Shown here piece by piece: positions 7,431 through 14,412 of a DNA stretch of 19,140 nt. The position numbers were made by a program, and so were the translations under genes. The stretch is from assembly GCA_937902905.1 (NCBI GenBank), contig CALELW010000242.1:1-19140 (forward strand). Direction: 5' to 3'. The notes beneath the pieces were generated by a model that was given only the letters and a program-made list of their open reading frames with translations, was not told where the DNA came from and searched no databases. The DNA is from an uncultured Clostridium sp. GTDB taxonomy: Bacteria > Bacillota > Clostridia > Lachnospirales > Lachnospiraceae. Each line of letters opens with the position of its first letter. Within the stretch, counting starts at the first letter, position 1.

Positions 7431-8094
7431 AGGATTTATCAAGTCCATTCCGATTTTGTGTAGTTACTTGTTTGTTGGAATGGCGTATGGAATTACGATG
7501 CAGAATGCCGGGTTTGCCTGGTATGACGCTGCGATTGTCAGTATACTTGTGTACACCGGTGCCTTTCAATTTGTCCTGATATCGCTTCTTAGCAGCGGGG
7601 CGTCATTAATTACGATTGCAGTTACGGCGTTTTTGATGAACAGCCGGCAAAGTTTTTATGCACTGACTTTTTTGGAAGAATTTCAATCGTTTAAAAAGCA
7701 CCGTGGATTTTTAATTCGGACGATGACGGATGAGACGTATGCCGTAAACTGCACGATTGAGAAAGAGGAAAAAGACCGTGCCGGTGTCATGTTTTTTGTG
7801 GCACTTTTCAGCAAAACTTCATGGGTTCTTGCAGCGGCTCTCGGCGGCTTGCTTGGGGAACTTCTGCCCGCGCAGCTAAATGGAATTGATTTTTGCATGA
7901 CGGCATTATTTGTGACAATTTTTATTGACCAGTGGGAAAAAACGAACAATCACAAACCAGCACTTACCGGGCTTTTGATGGCGGTTTTGTGTCTGTTAAT
8001 TGTAGGACCGGATTATTTTCTGCTTCCGGCGTTATTGCTTGCGTCGGCGGTTTTGATGTTTGAGAAGGGAGCGAAAGAAAACCATGAATTTTGA
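7414..8094 (+). CDS. azlC: AzlC-like branched-chain amino acid exporter, large subunit
   Basis: The product is 226 residues with several transmembrane helices. GFIKSIPILCSYLFVGMAYG at the N-terminus, followed by an S-I-L-V-Y-T-G-A-F-Q-F segment and LMNSRQSFYAL, are hallmarks of the AzlC family. With AzlD it forms a two-subunit inner-membrane exporter of branched-chain amino acids, defined in Bacillus subtilis through azaleucine resistance. I chose the ATG at 7414 because AGAAGGA lies 5-6 nt upstream; the in-frame TTG at 7393 would add seven residues and has no ribosome binding site. It overlaps yoaK by 17 nt and azlD by 11 nt, consistent with a coupled operon. No leucine-responsive regulator (AzlB/Lrp type) is visible nearby. 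Confidence 0.92.
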   Translation: MKVVRRGFIKSIPILCSYLFVGMAYGITMQNAGFAWYDAAIVSILVYTGAFQFVLISLLSSGASLITIAVTAFLMNSRQSFYALTFLEEFQSFKKHRGFLIRTMTDETYAVNCTIEKEEKDRAGVMFFVALFSKTSWVLAAALGGLLGELLPAQLNGIDFCMTALFVTIFIDQWEKTNNHKPALTGLLMAVLCLLIVGPDYFLLPALLLASAVLMFEKGAKENHEF

Positions 8095-8419
8095 GTATAA
8101 ACTGGCGGCAGTTCTGATTGCAGCCGTGATAACATTTGCTCTGCGTGCGCTTCCCTTTGTCATCTTTGGCGGTGAGCGCCGGATGCCCGACAAACTCGTA
8201 AAACTGGGGCAGATGCTGCCGGCAGCTATTATGGCAATTTTGGTTGTCTACTGTGTGAAAGATATTCTGCCATCACCGGTGAAAGTCGGCGTGCCAAAAG
8301 TGATTGCCGTGCTTTTTGTGGCACTTAGTTATAAATGGAAACATAACACGTTTGTGAGTATTGCAGTGGGAACGGCACTTTATATGGTGCTGCAGTATGG
8401 AATGGGAGTGATTGGATGA
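8084..8419 (+). CDS. azlD: AzlD-like branched-chain amino acid exporter, small subunit
   Basis: The product is 111 residues, normal for AzlD, with about four membrane helices. Recognisable family features are TFALRALPFVIF near the N-terminus, then LGQMLPAAIMAILVVYCVKD and the C-terminal alternation of short helices. It is the partner of AzlC. I use the ATG at 8084, preceded by AAGGGAG inside azlC at about 12 nt, a little far; a TTG at 8060 in frame would add eight charged residues that fit a membrane subunit poorly. The stop overlaps the next start by four bases (ATGA). Confidence 0.9.
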   Translation: MNFEYKLAAVLIAAVITFALRALPFVIFGGERRMPDKLVKLGQMLPAAIMAILVVYCVKDILPSPVKVGVPKVIAVLFVALSYKWKHNTFVSIAVGTALYMVLQYGMGVIG

Positions 8420-9693
8420 GATTTGATGAATTTATTATGGAGCGGATGGGGTATCCGTGGGGAGAAAATGAACCGGATAAACAGACGAGGCGTCAGGCGT
8501 TTTTAGTATTTCGCCAGCGAACCGGCCGTGTGGATTTCGCCTCTCTTCCTACGATGCACCGCTGGTTTGGTTTGGAAAAGTATCATAAGCCGAGCCGTCA
8601 GGCAGTTTTTCAAATGGCATTTGCCATGGGGCTTGACAGGGAGGAGACGAAGCAGTATTTGATGGTGGGAATCGGTGAGCCGTCTTTTTATGTCAATGAT
8701 TATCAGGAAATGATTTATCTTTACGGCATTGACCATAAGAAATCGATGGAGCAGTGCGAGAAAATGATTGCTTTCTATGAGGAAAATTTGGAAGACAATG
8801 TGGTGATTTCCCACACACGGAGTACGAGAGAGCTTATGAATGCGTATGAGGGAACGCTTGATTTTTCCACGGAGGAATTTCTGTGGTGGATGGGAGGACG
8901 CGTCGACTGGTTCAAAGGGTACAGCCAGACGGCACTTAATTATGTGAAACAATACAGAGACAGTATTCTTTCGTGGGTGAGAGATGAGGAGAAAAAACGC
9001 TTAGATGAACTTCTCGATGAAGTGAATTTCCCTGCATGGCAGCAAAAGCACGGAAAACGCAGGGAAACTCCGCGCAAACAAATTGACCGTTTTTTACATA
9101 AAAACCGGTATGCGCGCCAGTACACGGTGCCACAGCATATGCAGGAGGTTATCTGGGAACTTGTGAAGTCGGTTTATGCGACAAAACCGTCCAATGCAAA
9201 GTTTTTGTCGGAGGTTTTTGGAGACCGCTCACGTTATGCGAAGCGCTATTCGGATTTGTTTCGTGGCCCGATTCAGAAGGAACAGTTAATCCATGCGGCA
9301 CAGGCGAAAAGACAGCTACGGTACCTGCATGAGGATGCACAGGTTCCTGAGTGGATTCAAACTTTCATCACTGAAAATATTCACACAGAGGAGGCGTGCC
9401 CGGATGTAAAGACTGCGCTCGCCTGTATAGAGACATGGAGTGCCGATAAGAAACAGCGGTGCCCACAGATTCAGCGTGAGGACTTGCTGCCGTTAATTTA
9501 TACGGTTTGTTTGCAGCGTGCACCTGCCGGCGAGGCAAAAGAAATGTTTTTGCGTCTTTCCGAGGCGACACTTACTGCATGTAATATGAGCACGCTGGAT
9601 GAAAGGTTTGAATTGGATGCTGTTTTGCTCCGTTATATTGAGCAGGATGAAGTGTATTGGTATGGGGATATCTGTGAGGAAATGGGATTTTAA
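8416..9693 (+). CDS. Protein of unknown function with XRE-like helical N-terminus
   Basis: The product is 425 residues, soluble, with no signal peptide or membrane segment. Residues about 35-100 (LPTMHRWFGLEKYHKPSRQA, then AFAMGLDREETKQYLMVG and YLYGI) resemble the C-terminal half of XRE-type helix-turn-helix domains, where the pattern K-P-S-R-x-x-x-x-x-A-F-A-L-G-L is followed by E-E-T-x-x-x-L. The rest is helical and charged, with conserved-looking tryptophans (FLWWMGGRVDWFKG) and an Arg/Lys-rich middle (WQQKHGKRRETPRKQIDRFL), and matches no enzyme family I know. The start overlaps azlD by four bases (ATGA), with GGGAG upstream. It could regulate the operon or act in a cytoplasmic complex; either is inference. 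It is the last gene before a strong terminator. Confidence 0.8.
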   Translation: MRFDEFIMERMGYPWGENEPDKQTRRQAFLVFRQRTGRVDFASLPTMHRWFGLEKYHKPSRQAVFQMAFAMGLDREETKQYLMVGIGEPSFYVNDYQEMIYLYGIDHKKSMEQCEKMIAFYEENLEDNVVISHTRSTRELMNAYEGTLDFSTEEFLWWMGGRVDWFKGYSQTALNYVKQYRDSILSWVRDEEKKRLDELLDEVNFPAWQQKHGKRRETPRKQIDRFLHKNRYARQYTVPQHMQEVIWELVKSVYATKPSNAKFLSEVFGDRSRYAKRYSDLFRGPIQKEQLIHAAQAKRQLRYLHEDAQVPEWIQTFITENIHTEEACPDVKTALACIETWSADKKQRCPQIQREDLLPLIYTVCLQRAPAGEAKEMFLRLSEATLTACNMSTLDERFELDAVLLRYIEQDEVYWYGDICEEMGF

Positions 9694-9714
9694 GAAAATA
9701 TGAATAATCGAAGG

Positions 9715-9751
9715 GGCAGTTGTTGCAAAATCAGCGGCAGCTGTCTTTTTT
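9715..9751 (+). terminator. Intrinsic terminator after the azlCD operon
   Basis: A 12-bp stem (9715-9726 with 9734-9745, several G-U pairs) closes a 7-nt loop, AAAATCA, and is followed by six T residues (9746-9751). It lies 21 bp after the stop of the XRE-like gene and separates region 2 from the LytTR-led region 3. Confidence 0.88.
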
Positions 9752-9823
9752 ATTTCAAATTTATCGAGAGGAAAATATTACCATCTACGTCGATAGAGCC
9801 GTTAGTTACGACACAACACCCGA

Positions 9824-9845
9824 TTTTTCACCATAAGGTGATAAA
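9824..9845. repeat. Imperfect inverted repeat upstream of the LytTR gene
   Basis: TTTTTCACC and GGTGATAAA flank a 4-nt ATAA spacer with one internal mismatch. There is no T-tract on either side, so it is not a good terminator. It lies between the terminator and the putative LytTR promoter and could be an operator. The remainder of 9752-9968 holds only the promoter and half-site described separately. Confidence 0.3.
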
Positions 9846-9894
9846 ATAGTGGTGGATTTTTATACCTTTTTAGAAATCCTAAATATTTTGAAAA

Positions 9895-9921
9895 AAAGTT
9901 GGTAAGGGGATTTTGTATACT
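9895..9921 (+). promoter_or_regulatory. Putative activator-dependent promoter with a LytTR-type half-site
   Basis: TATACT at 9916-9921 is a strong -10, but no acceptable -35 lies 16-18 nt upstream. In that place AAAGTTGGT (9895-9903) matches the general LytTR half-site pattern [TA][AC][CA]GTTN[AG][TG]. A missing -35 replaced by an activator site would suit a promoter controlled by the adjacent LytTR protein. I found no second direct-repeat half-site at the usual spacing, so this remains tentative. Confidence 0.3.
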
Positions 9922-9968
9922 ATGGGAATATAGAAAAGGGGTGGAAAAAGCGTTTCGAGGAGAATATC

Positions 9969-10268
9969 ATGTTTTACTTTTACAGTGAGGGGAAAAAGCT
10001 TCGATTACCCATCAGGCAGATTATTTATGCGGAAATACTGAACCATGATTTGTATATCACTACCAATGGATGGGGAACTATTCACAGCCGCATGACATTA
10101 GCTGCATTTTTGGAAAAGATGCCGGATAACTTTATTCGAATTCATCACAGTTATGTGATTAATACAGACTACCTTATGGGAGTTGGGTATCGAGAATGTA
10201 CTGTGGCAGGAAATGTGGTACTCCCTGTGGCGAGAGGGATGCAGAAAACGATTGAGAAGTATTTTTGA
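9969..10268 (+). CDS. LytTR-domain-only DNA-binding regulator
   Basis: The product is 99 residues and consists of a LytTR DNA-binding domain alone. Typical features are I-x-Y-A-E-I-x-x-H-x-L-Y-I near the start, ITTNGWGTIHSRMTLAAFLE, and the core MPDNFIRIHHSYVINTDYL, in which R-I-H-x-S-Y-x-x-N is the family signature. No receiver or membrane domain precedes it, so input must come from abundance, a partner or oligomerisation. The ATG at 9969 has a GAGGAG ribosome binding site 6 nt upstream. The gene is first in the AT-rich region, 42 nt before the acyl-enzyme fusion with no terminator between, so it most likely controls that operon, perhaps together with its own promoter. Confidence 0.88.
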   Translation: MFYFYSEGKKLRLPIRQIIYAEILNHDLYITTNGWGTIHSRMTLAAFLEKMPDNFIRIHHSYVINTDYLMGVGYRECTVAGNVVLPVARGMQKTIEKYF

Positions 10269-10310
10269 TAGGAAAAGGCTTGGGGAAAAGATAAAGGAGC
10301 ACATTTTATC

Positions 10311-12842
10311 ATGACAATGCACAGGAATTTTGTAAATAGGATAATAGATATATGTAAAGAAAATAAAGACAAAACTTTTATAACATATATGAAAACTGAC
10401 GATGCGGAAGAAAATTGGACTTATGGAGAATATTTAGAAATGGCACAAAGTATCGCATATAAATTTCAACGGAGTTCCATAGGAAAAGGAGAGCGGATAC
10501 TTGTTATGGCACCGCTGTCTCCATATGTATATATTATGATTACAGCACTTGCAATGTATGGTTCGGTTAGTGTCATAATTAATCCTGCTCTGCCAGAGGA
10601 GGAATTAGATTCTATTATAAAGAAATCAGATATCAGAGGCATTGTGTGTGATGAGCAAACTTATCAGAAGTATGCGTTTAAATGGAATCGGAAATATCCA
10701 GTTTTTGACGTAACATCGGGAAATTTGTACATTGAGAGGGAATACCAGTTGGAACCATCCGAGGATATTCATAACGATGTGCTTGCTATTTTATATTCAT
10801 CCGGAACAACAAGTGAACCAAAAGGTGTCATGATAACATATGAGGCACAGATGAAATCAGCGGAGTTACTTCTTCGTGCATTTGGAACAAATGATATTCG
10901 GTATTTGTTGATTTTCCCAATGTTTCATGTCTCAGGATTTTCTACATTTTTTGCGTTATTCTTTGGTGGGGCGCAAATTGGATTGCTCGAAAATGCAACC
11001 TCAATAAAATTAATGGAAGGATTTCACAAGTATAAGCCAAATACGTTTGGAATGGTACCAAAAGTTTATGAAACATTTTATGACAAGATAGCAAGTCAGT
11101 TAAATGAAAAAAATTTCATAACAAAAATAGTTTCCTTTTACAGCTGGTTAAATCGAATATTTAATATTAAGGTAGGTAATCTTTTTTATAGAAAAATAAA
11201 CAGACAGATGTTTGGCGGACAGATGAAATATTTATGTGTTGGAGGTGGAAAATGCAGTAAAGAAGTAAGTTCTTTTTTTCAAAACATGGGTTACTATTGG
11301 ATGAATATATATGCTTCAACAGAAATGAATCTGCCAATGCTTACGACAACGGTTTATGACAGATTTCCATCGGATTCTATTGGAAAAATAACATCGTTTC
11401 CTGAAATTTCGGTGCGGATTCAAAATCCGGATTCAAATGGAATTGGAGAGATTCAGGTAAAAACGCCATGCCATATGAAAGGATACTTCCGGGATGAAAA
11501 GGCAACAGAAGAAGCTTATGAGGATGGATATTTTAAAACAGGAGATTTAGGATATTCTGATTCAAAAGGATATTTATATATTACCGGAAGAAGTAAGGAA
11601 AGTATTCATCTTCGAAATGGAGAGAAAGTAACGCCTGAGCAGTTAGAAAATTTGTATGCGGATTGTATCCCGGAAAATGTTATGGTAGCATGTGTAGGTG
11701 TCCCGGTAGAGGAAGCCGGCTATGATGAAGTTGTTTTTTTCTTGGAAAAGGATTTGATAAAAGATACAGCCTTGGTAAAGAGTCAGTTCATGAATCGGTC
11801 AAAAGAACTTGGCGGTGATTACCGGATTGCAGATGTGCAGTTTATTGATAAGATACCATTGTCATCCATAGGTAAAGTCCAAAGATATAAACTGCGTAAT
11901 AAACAGGTGATGGACGAGAATAAAAGTCAGGTTGAACATCTTGAGAAAGAACTGGATATGCATAAGCAGCTGGAACAAATACTGCGGTCATTTGGTGTAC
12001 AGCAAGTGATTCGGGAAGAGTCTGTATTAGAGGATGACTTAGCAATTGATTCTTTGAATTTGTTTGAATTGTGTGTAGAAATTGAGAAACATTTTGGTGT
12101 GGATTTAACAAATTGTATTTCCGCTCAATTAACGGTTAAGCAATTGTGTGAGATGATTGAGCATCAGGGTGAAAATGCTCAAAATACCGTGTCGTACGAT
12201 GTGGAACAATATCCGATGAAACGGCATATAGGAGACCGTTTTACTTTATCGGTTTTTCGTTGTTTTACTAAGTTGATTTACAAATTTGAAGTGAGCGGAG
12301 TGGAATATATACCGGAAAAAGGACCTTATATTATTTGCTCGAATCATACGAGTTATTTGGACCCGGTATGGATTTTGTCTGCTCTTGGAAAGACATTAGG
12401 AAAAAAAGATTTTGTGACATTGGCGGCGGCAGAGCGGAGATTGGATTCTAAGTGTTTTTTTCGGTTGTTAAGGTGCATTCCTGTTGAAAGAGAACGGGGA
12501 ACACACCCAGAGATTGACTGCGTGAAAGAACATTTATTAAATGGTTCAAATGCAATTATATTTCCCGAAGGTGCCCGCTCCCGTGATGGCGGTCTGCTCC
12601 CATTAAAAAAAGGTGTTATAAAAATTGCAAAGGATACGGGTATTTCTATATTGCCAATATACATAGAGGGCGGATTTGAAATATATCCAAGGCATGAAAA
12701 TGCTCCTAAATTGTTTAATTGGAAGCAGCATAAAAGATATCCATTAAATATTACGGTACAAGAGCCGTTGAATCCATTAAATTATGACGAACAGGAAATG
12801 TTTAAGCAGTTAGAGAAAAAGTTGAAAGGAGAAGACCTATGA
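10311..12842 (+). CDS. Three-domain acyl-activating enzyme: adenylation, acyl carrier and PlsC acyltransferase fusion
   Basis: The product is 843 residues. Residues 1-540 are an ANL-family adenylating enzyme: A3 motif SSGTTSEPKGV (S163-V173), A5 YASTEMN, A7 TGDLGY with D412, A8 TGRSKESIHLRNGEK from T425, and the catalytic lysine of the C-terminal subdomain in SSIGKVQRYK (K522). Residues about 555-635 are an acyl carrier domain with the phosphopantetheine serine S581 in IDSLNLF. Residues about 650-843 are a PlsC/LPLAT domain with NHTSYLD (H679, D684) and FPEGARS (E753, G754, R756). All key residues are present. The likely chemistry is fatty-acid activation with ATP, loading on its own carrier, and transfer to a lysolipid or glycerol-phosphate-like acceptor at the membrane face. 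E. coli Aas has related parts in another order and lacks the carrier domain. AAGGAG lies about 11 nt before the ATG. The acceptor is unknown. Confidence 0.9.
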   Translation: MTMHRNFVNRIIDICKENKDKTFITYMKTDDAEENWTYGEYLEMAQSIAYKFQRSSIGKGERILVMAPLSPYVYIMITALAMYGSVSVIINPALPEEELDSIIKKSDIRGIVCDEQTYQKYAFKWNRKYPVFDVTSGNLYIEREYQLEPSEDIHNDVLAILYSSGTTSEPKGVMITYEAQMKSAELLLRAFGTNDIRYLLIFPMFHVSGFSTFFALFFGGAQIGLLENATSIKLMEGFHKYKPNTFGMVPKVYETFYDKIASQLNEKNFITKIVSFYSWLNRIFNIKVGNLFYRKINRQMFGGQMKYLCVGGGKCSKEVSSFFQNMGYYWMNIYASTEMNLPMLTTTVYDRFPSDSIGKITSFPEISVRIQNPDSNGIGEIQVKTPCHMKGYFRDEKATEEAYEDGYFKTGDLGYSDSKGYLYITGRSKESIHLRNGEKVTPEQLENLYADCIPENVMVACVGVPVEEAGYDEVVFFLEKDLIKDTALVKSQFMNRSKELGGDYRIADVQFIDKIPLSSIGKVQRYKLRNKQVMDENKSQVEHLEKELDMHKQLEQILRSFGVQQVIREESVLEDDLAIDSLNLFELCVEIEKHFGVDLTNCISAQLTVKQLCEMIEHQGENAQNTVSYDVEQYPMKRHIGDRFTLSVFRCFTKLIYKFEVSGVEYIPEKGPYIICSNHTSYLDPVWILSALGKTLGKKDFVTLAAAERRLDSKCFFRLLRCIPVERERGTHPEIDCVKEHLLNGSNAIIFPEGARSRDGGLLPLKKGVIKIAKDTGISILPIYIEGGFEIYPRHENAPKLFNWKQHKRYPLNITVQEPLNPLNYDEQEMFKQLEKKLKGEDL

Positions 12843-14392
12843 ATATTGGATTAGACGTGGATGGTGTTTTAGTGGATGTTCGCACGTTTCAGTTAAGAGA
12901 AGGAAAAAGATATTTTCAGAAAAAGTATGGAATATCCATTAAAAATCCGGATATGTTTGAGGTGCAGGATGTATTTGAATGTACGAAAAAACAGAGAGAG
13001 TCATTCTGGATTAAGTATATTTGGAAGTATTGCCTGAAAGAACCGATGACAGAAGATGCTGCGGAAGTTGTTAATTCACTAAGAGAAGAAGGACACCGGA
13101 TTGTAATTATAACGAGCAGAGTCCACACAACAGAAACCGGAATTACCGGCAAATTATTCCGCTGGATGTTAAGGCATTGGTTAAGGAAAAACCATATGAC
13201 TTACGATGACATTATTTTCTGCGAGGAAAAAGGCAGCGGAGTGGATAAATTGCGCGTCTGCAAGGAAAACAACATTGATGTTATGGTAGATGACAGCCCG
13301 GAAAACCTTTATGAGGTTCGTAAAAACAATCAGGTGATTTGTTATACGGCTGCGTGGAATCTGGAGTGTCATGATTTGGATACGTGCAGGGTAAATAGTT
13401 TTAAGGAATTGCACGCAATGATTCATAGAAAATTAGAGGAGAAAAGAATGGTTTTTAATTATGAGGGAACAGACAATTATGAAAAAGTTTGTGCACAAAT
13501 TGAGCAATGGATAACAACTCCGAAATTTGTTTCACTACTTCATGCATATGGGTATGAGGAGACTACAAATCAATCGCTACAAAGTCGAGTTGAAAGTCTA
13601 ATTAAATTTTCGGACAAATGGGATTTTAGAGCTATGCAGGGAAGTGCACGATGGGAAATTGCTGAACAAGAAATGGGAAATGATATGAAAAAGCTCATAT
13701 TCGAAACAGCAACAACACAAGGATTAAAGGGATGTGTTGCACCTGCTAAGAGAGAGTATGATTATATTTTTGTGTTGGGGGGAGCACGTATGTCTTGTAT
13801 GTTTCGGATGAAGTATGCAAAAGAAATATGTGATACATATAACTTGAGTGTAAAAAATATTGTTGGTCTTGCCGGTATGAGGCCGATTATGGATTCAGAA
13901 AGAAATGCTACAGATACGTATGCACCTCATGCAAAAACAGAGTTTGATTTAATGCGTGCTGCTATGAATCAGGTATATGGATCTGTGGAACTGCAACTAA
14001 AAAAAGAGGATGTTACGAGTAATCTGAATGAATCATGGGCAATTGAGGAATATAGATTTAAGGACAGAGAAATTGCTTTATTAGCGGCTCCGTCCAAAGA
14101 ACCAGAGAAACGCCGTGCTAATACAGCAGATACATTTTCCTTTTTTATGGAAGAAAAACAAGTGAAAAAAGGAAAGACCATCTTGCTTATAACGAGTCAG
14201 ATTTATGTGCCATATCAGCAATTAGAGGCTGTACGTATTTTAGGAATGCCTTATAGTCATAGTATTGAAACGGTGGGCTTTACAAATGAATGGTCGCTGG
14301 GATTGCAAGGACTGCAAAAACCAGAAAATTATTTGCAGGAAATGCGTTCTGTATTACAGTCTGCGGGAAGAATATTATCAATAAACCAATAA
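12839..14392 (+). CDS. HAD nucleotidase-like domain fused to a DUF218/YdcF-like domain
   Basis: The product is 517 residues. Residues 1-200 are a HAD hydrolase of the 5'(3')-nucleotidase type with all four motifs: DVDGVLVD (D6 nucleophile, D8), ITSR (T92), K137, and VDDSPEN (D151, D152). Residues 204-517 form a second unit: a helical part with WDFRAMQGSARW, then YDYIFVLGGAR (Y307-R317), RRANTADT (R425-T432) and LLITSQIYVPYQQ (around T452-Q461). The order hydrophobic strand-LGG, then TSxxxxPYQ, resembles the DUF218/YdcF fold, whose members act on unknown small or envelope-related substrates; this second assignment is moderate. The start overlaps the acyl-enzyme stop by four bases (ATGA), indicating coupled translation. 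A second Shine-Dalgarno plus ATG at 13448 lies exactly at the domain junction. The natural substrate cannot be read from the sequence. Confidence 0.82.
   Translation: MNIGLDVDGVLVDVRTFQLREGKRYFQKKYGISIKNPDMFEVQDVFECTKKQRESFWIKYIWKYCLKEPMTEDAAEVVNSLREEGHRIVIITSRVHTTETGITGKLFRWMLRHWLRKNHMTYDDIIFCEEKGSGVDKLRVCKENNIDVMVDDSPENLYEVRKNNQVICYTAAWNLECHDLDTCRVNSFKELHAMIHRKLEEKRMVFNYEGTDNYEKVCAQIEQWITTPKFVSLLHAYGYEETTNQSLQSRVESLIKFSDKWDFRAMQGSARWEIAEQEMGNDMKKLIFETATTQGLKGCVAPAKREYDYIFVLGGARMSCMFRMKYAKEICDTYNLSVKNIVGLAGMRPIMDSERNATDTYAPHAKTEFDLMRAAMNQVYGSVELQLKKEDVTSNLNESWAIEEYRFKDREIALLAAPSKEPEKRRANTADTFSFFMEEKQVKKGKTILLITSQIYVPYQQLEAVRILGMPYSHSIETVGFTNEWSLGLQGLQKPENYLQEMRSVLQSAGRILSINQ
13437..13450 (+). 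promoter_or_regulatory. Internal ribosome binding site and in-frame ATG at a domain junction
   Basis: AGGAG (13437-13441) stands 6 nt before the in-frame ATG at 13448, which is M204 of the HAD fusion protein. Starting here would yield the C-terminal DUF218-like unit alone (314 residues). The site may be a true internal start or the remnant of two genes that became fused. Confidence 0.45.
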
Positions 14393-14412
14393 AAAGTGAG
14401 GGAGGGTAAAAT

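Noticed and set aside
8503..8952. Minus-strand frame of 149 codons inside the XRE-like gene.
   Set aside because: The plus-strand gene has operon context, an ATGA overlap and a full 425-codon frame. The antisense frame shows no domain and no start signal.
9824..9845. Inverted repeat considered as a second terminator.
   Set aside because: There is no T-tract after the stem on either strand and the stem has a mismatch; it is kept only as a possible operator.
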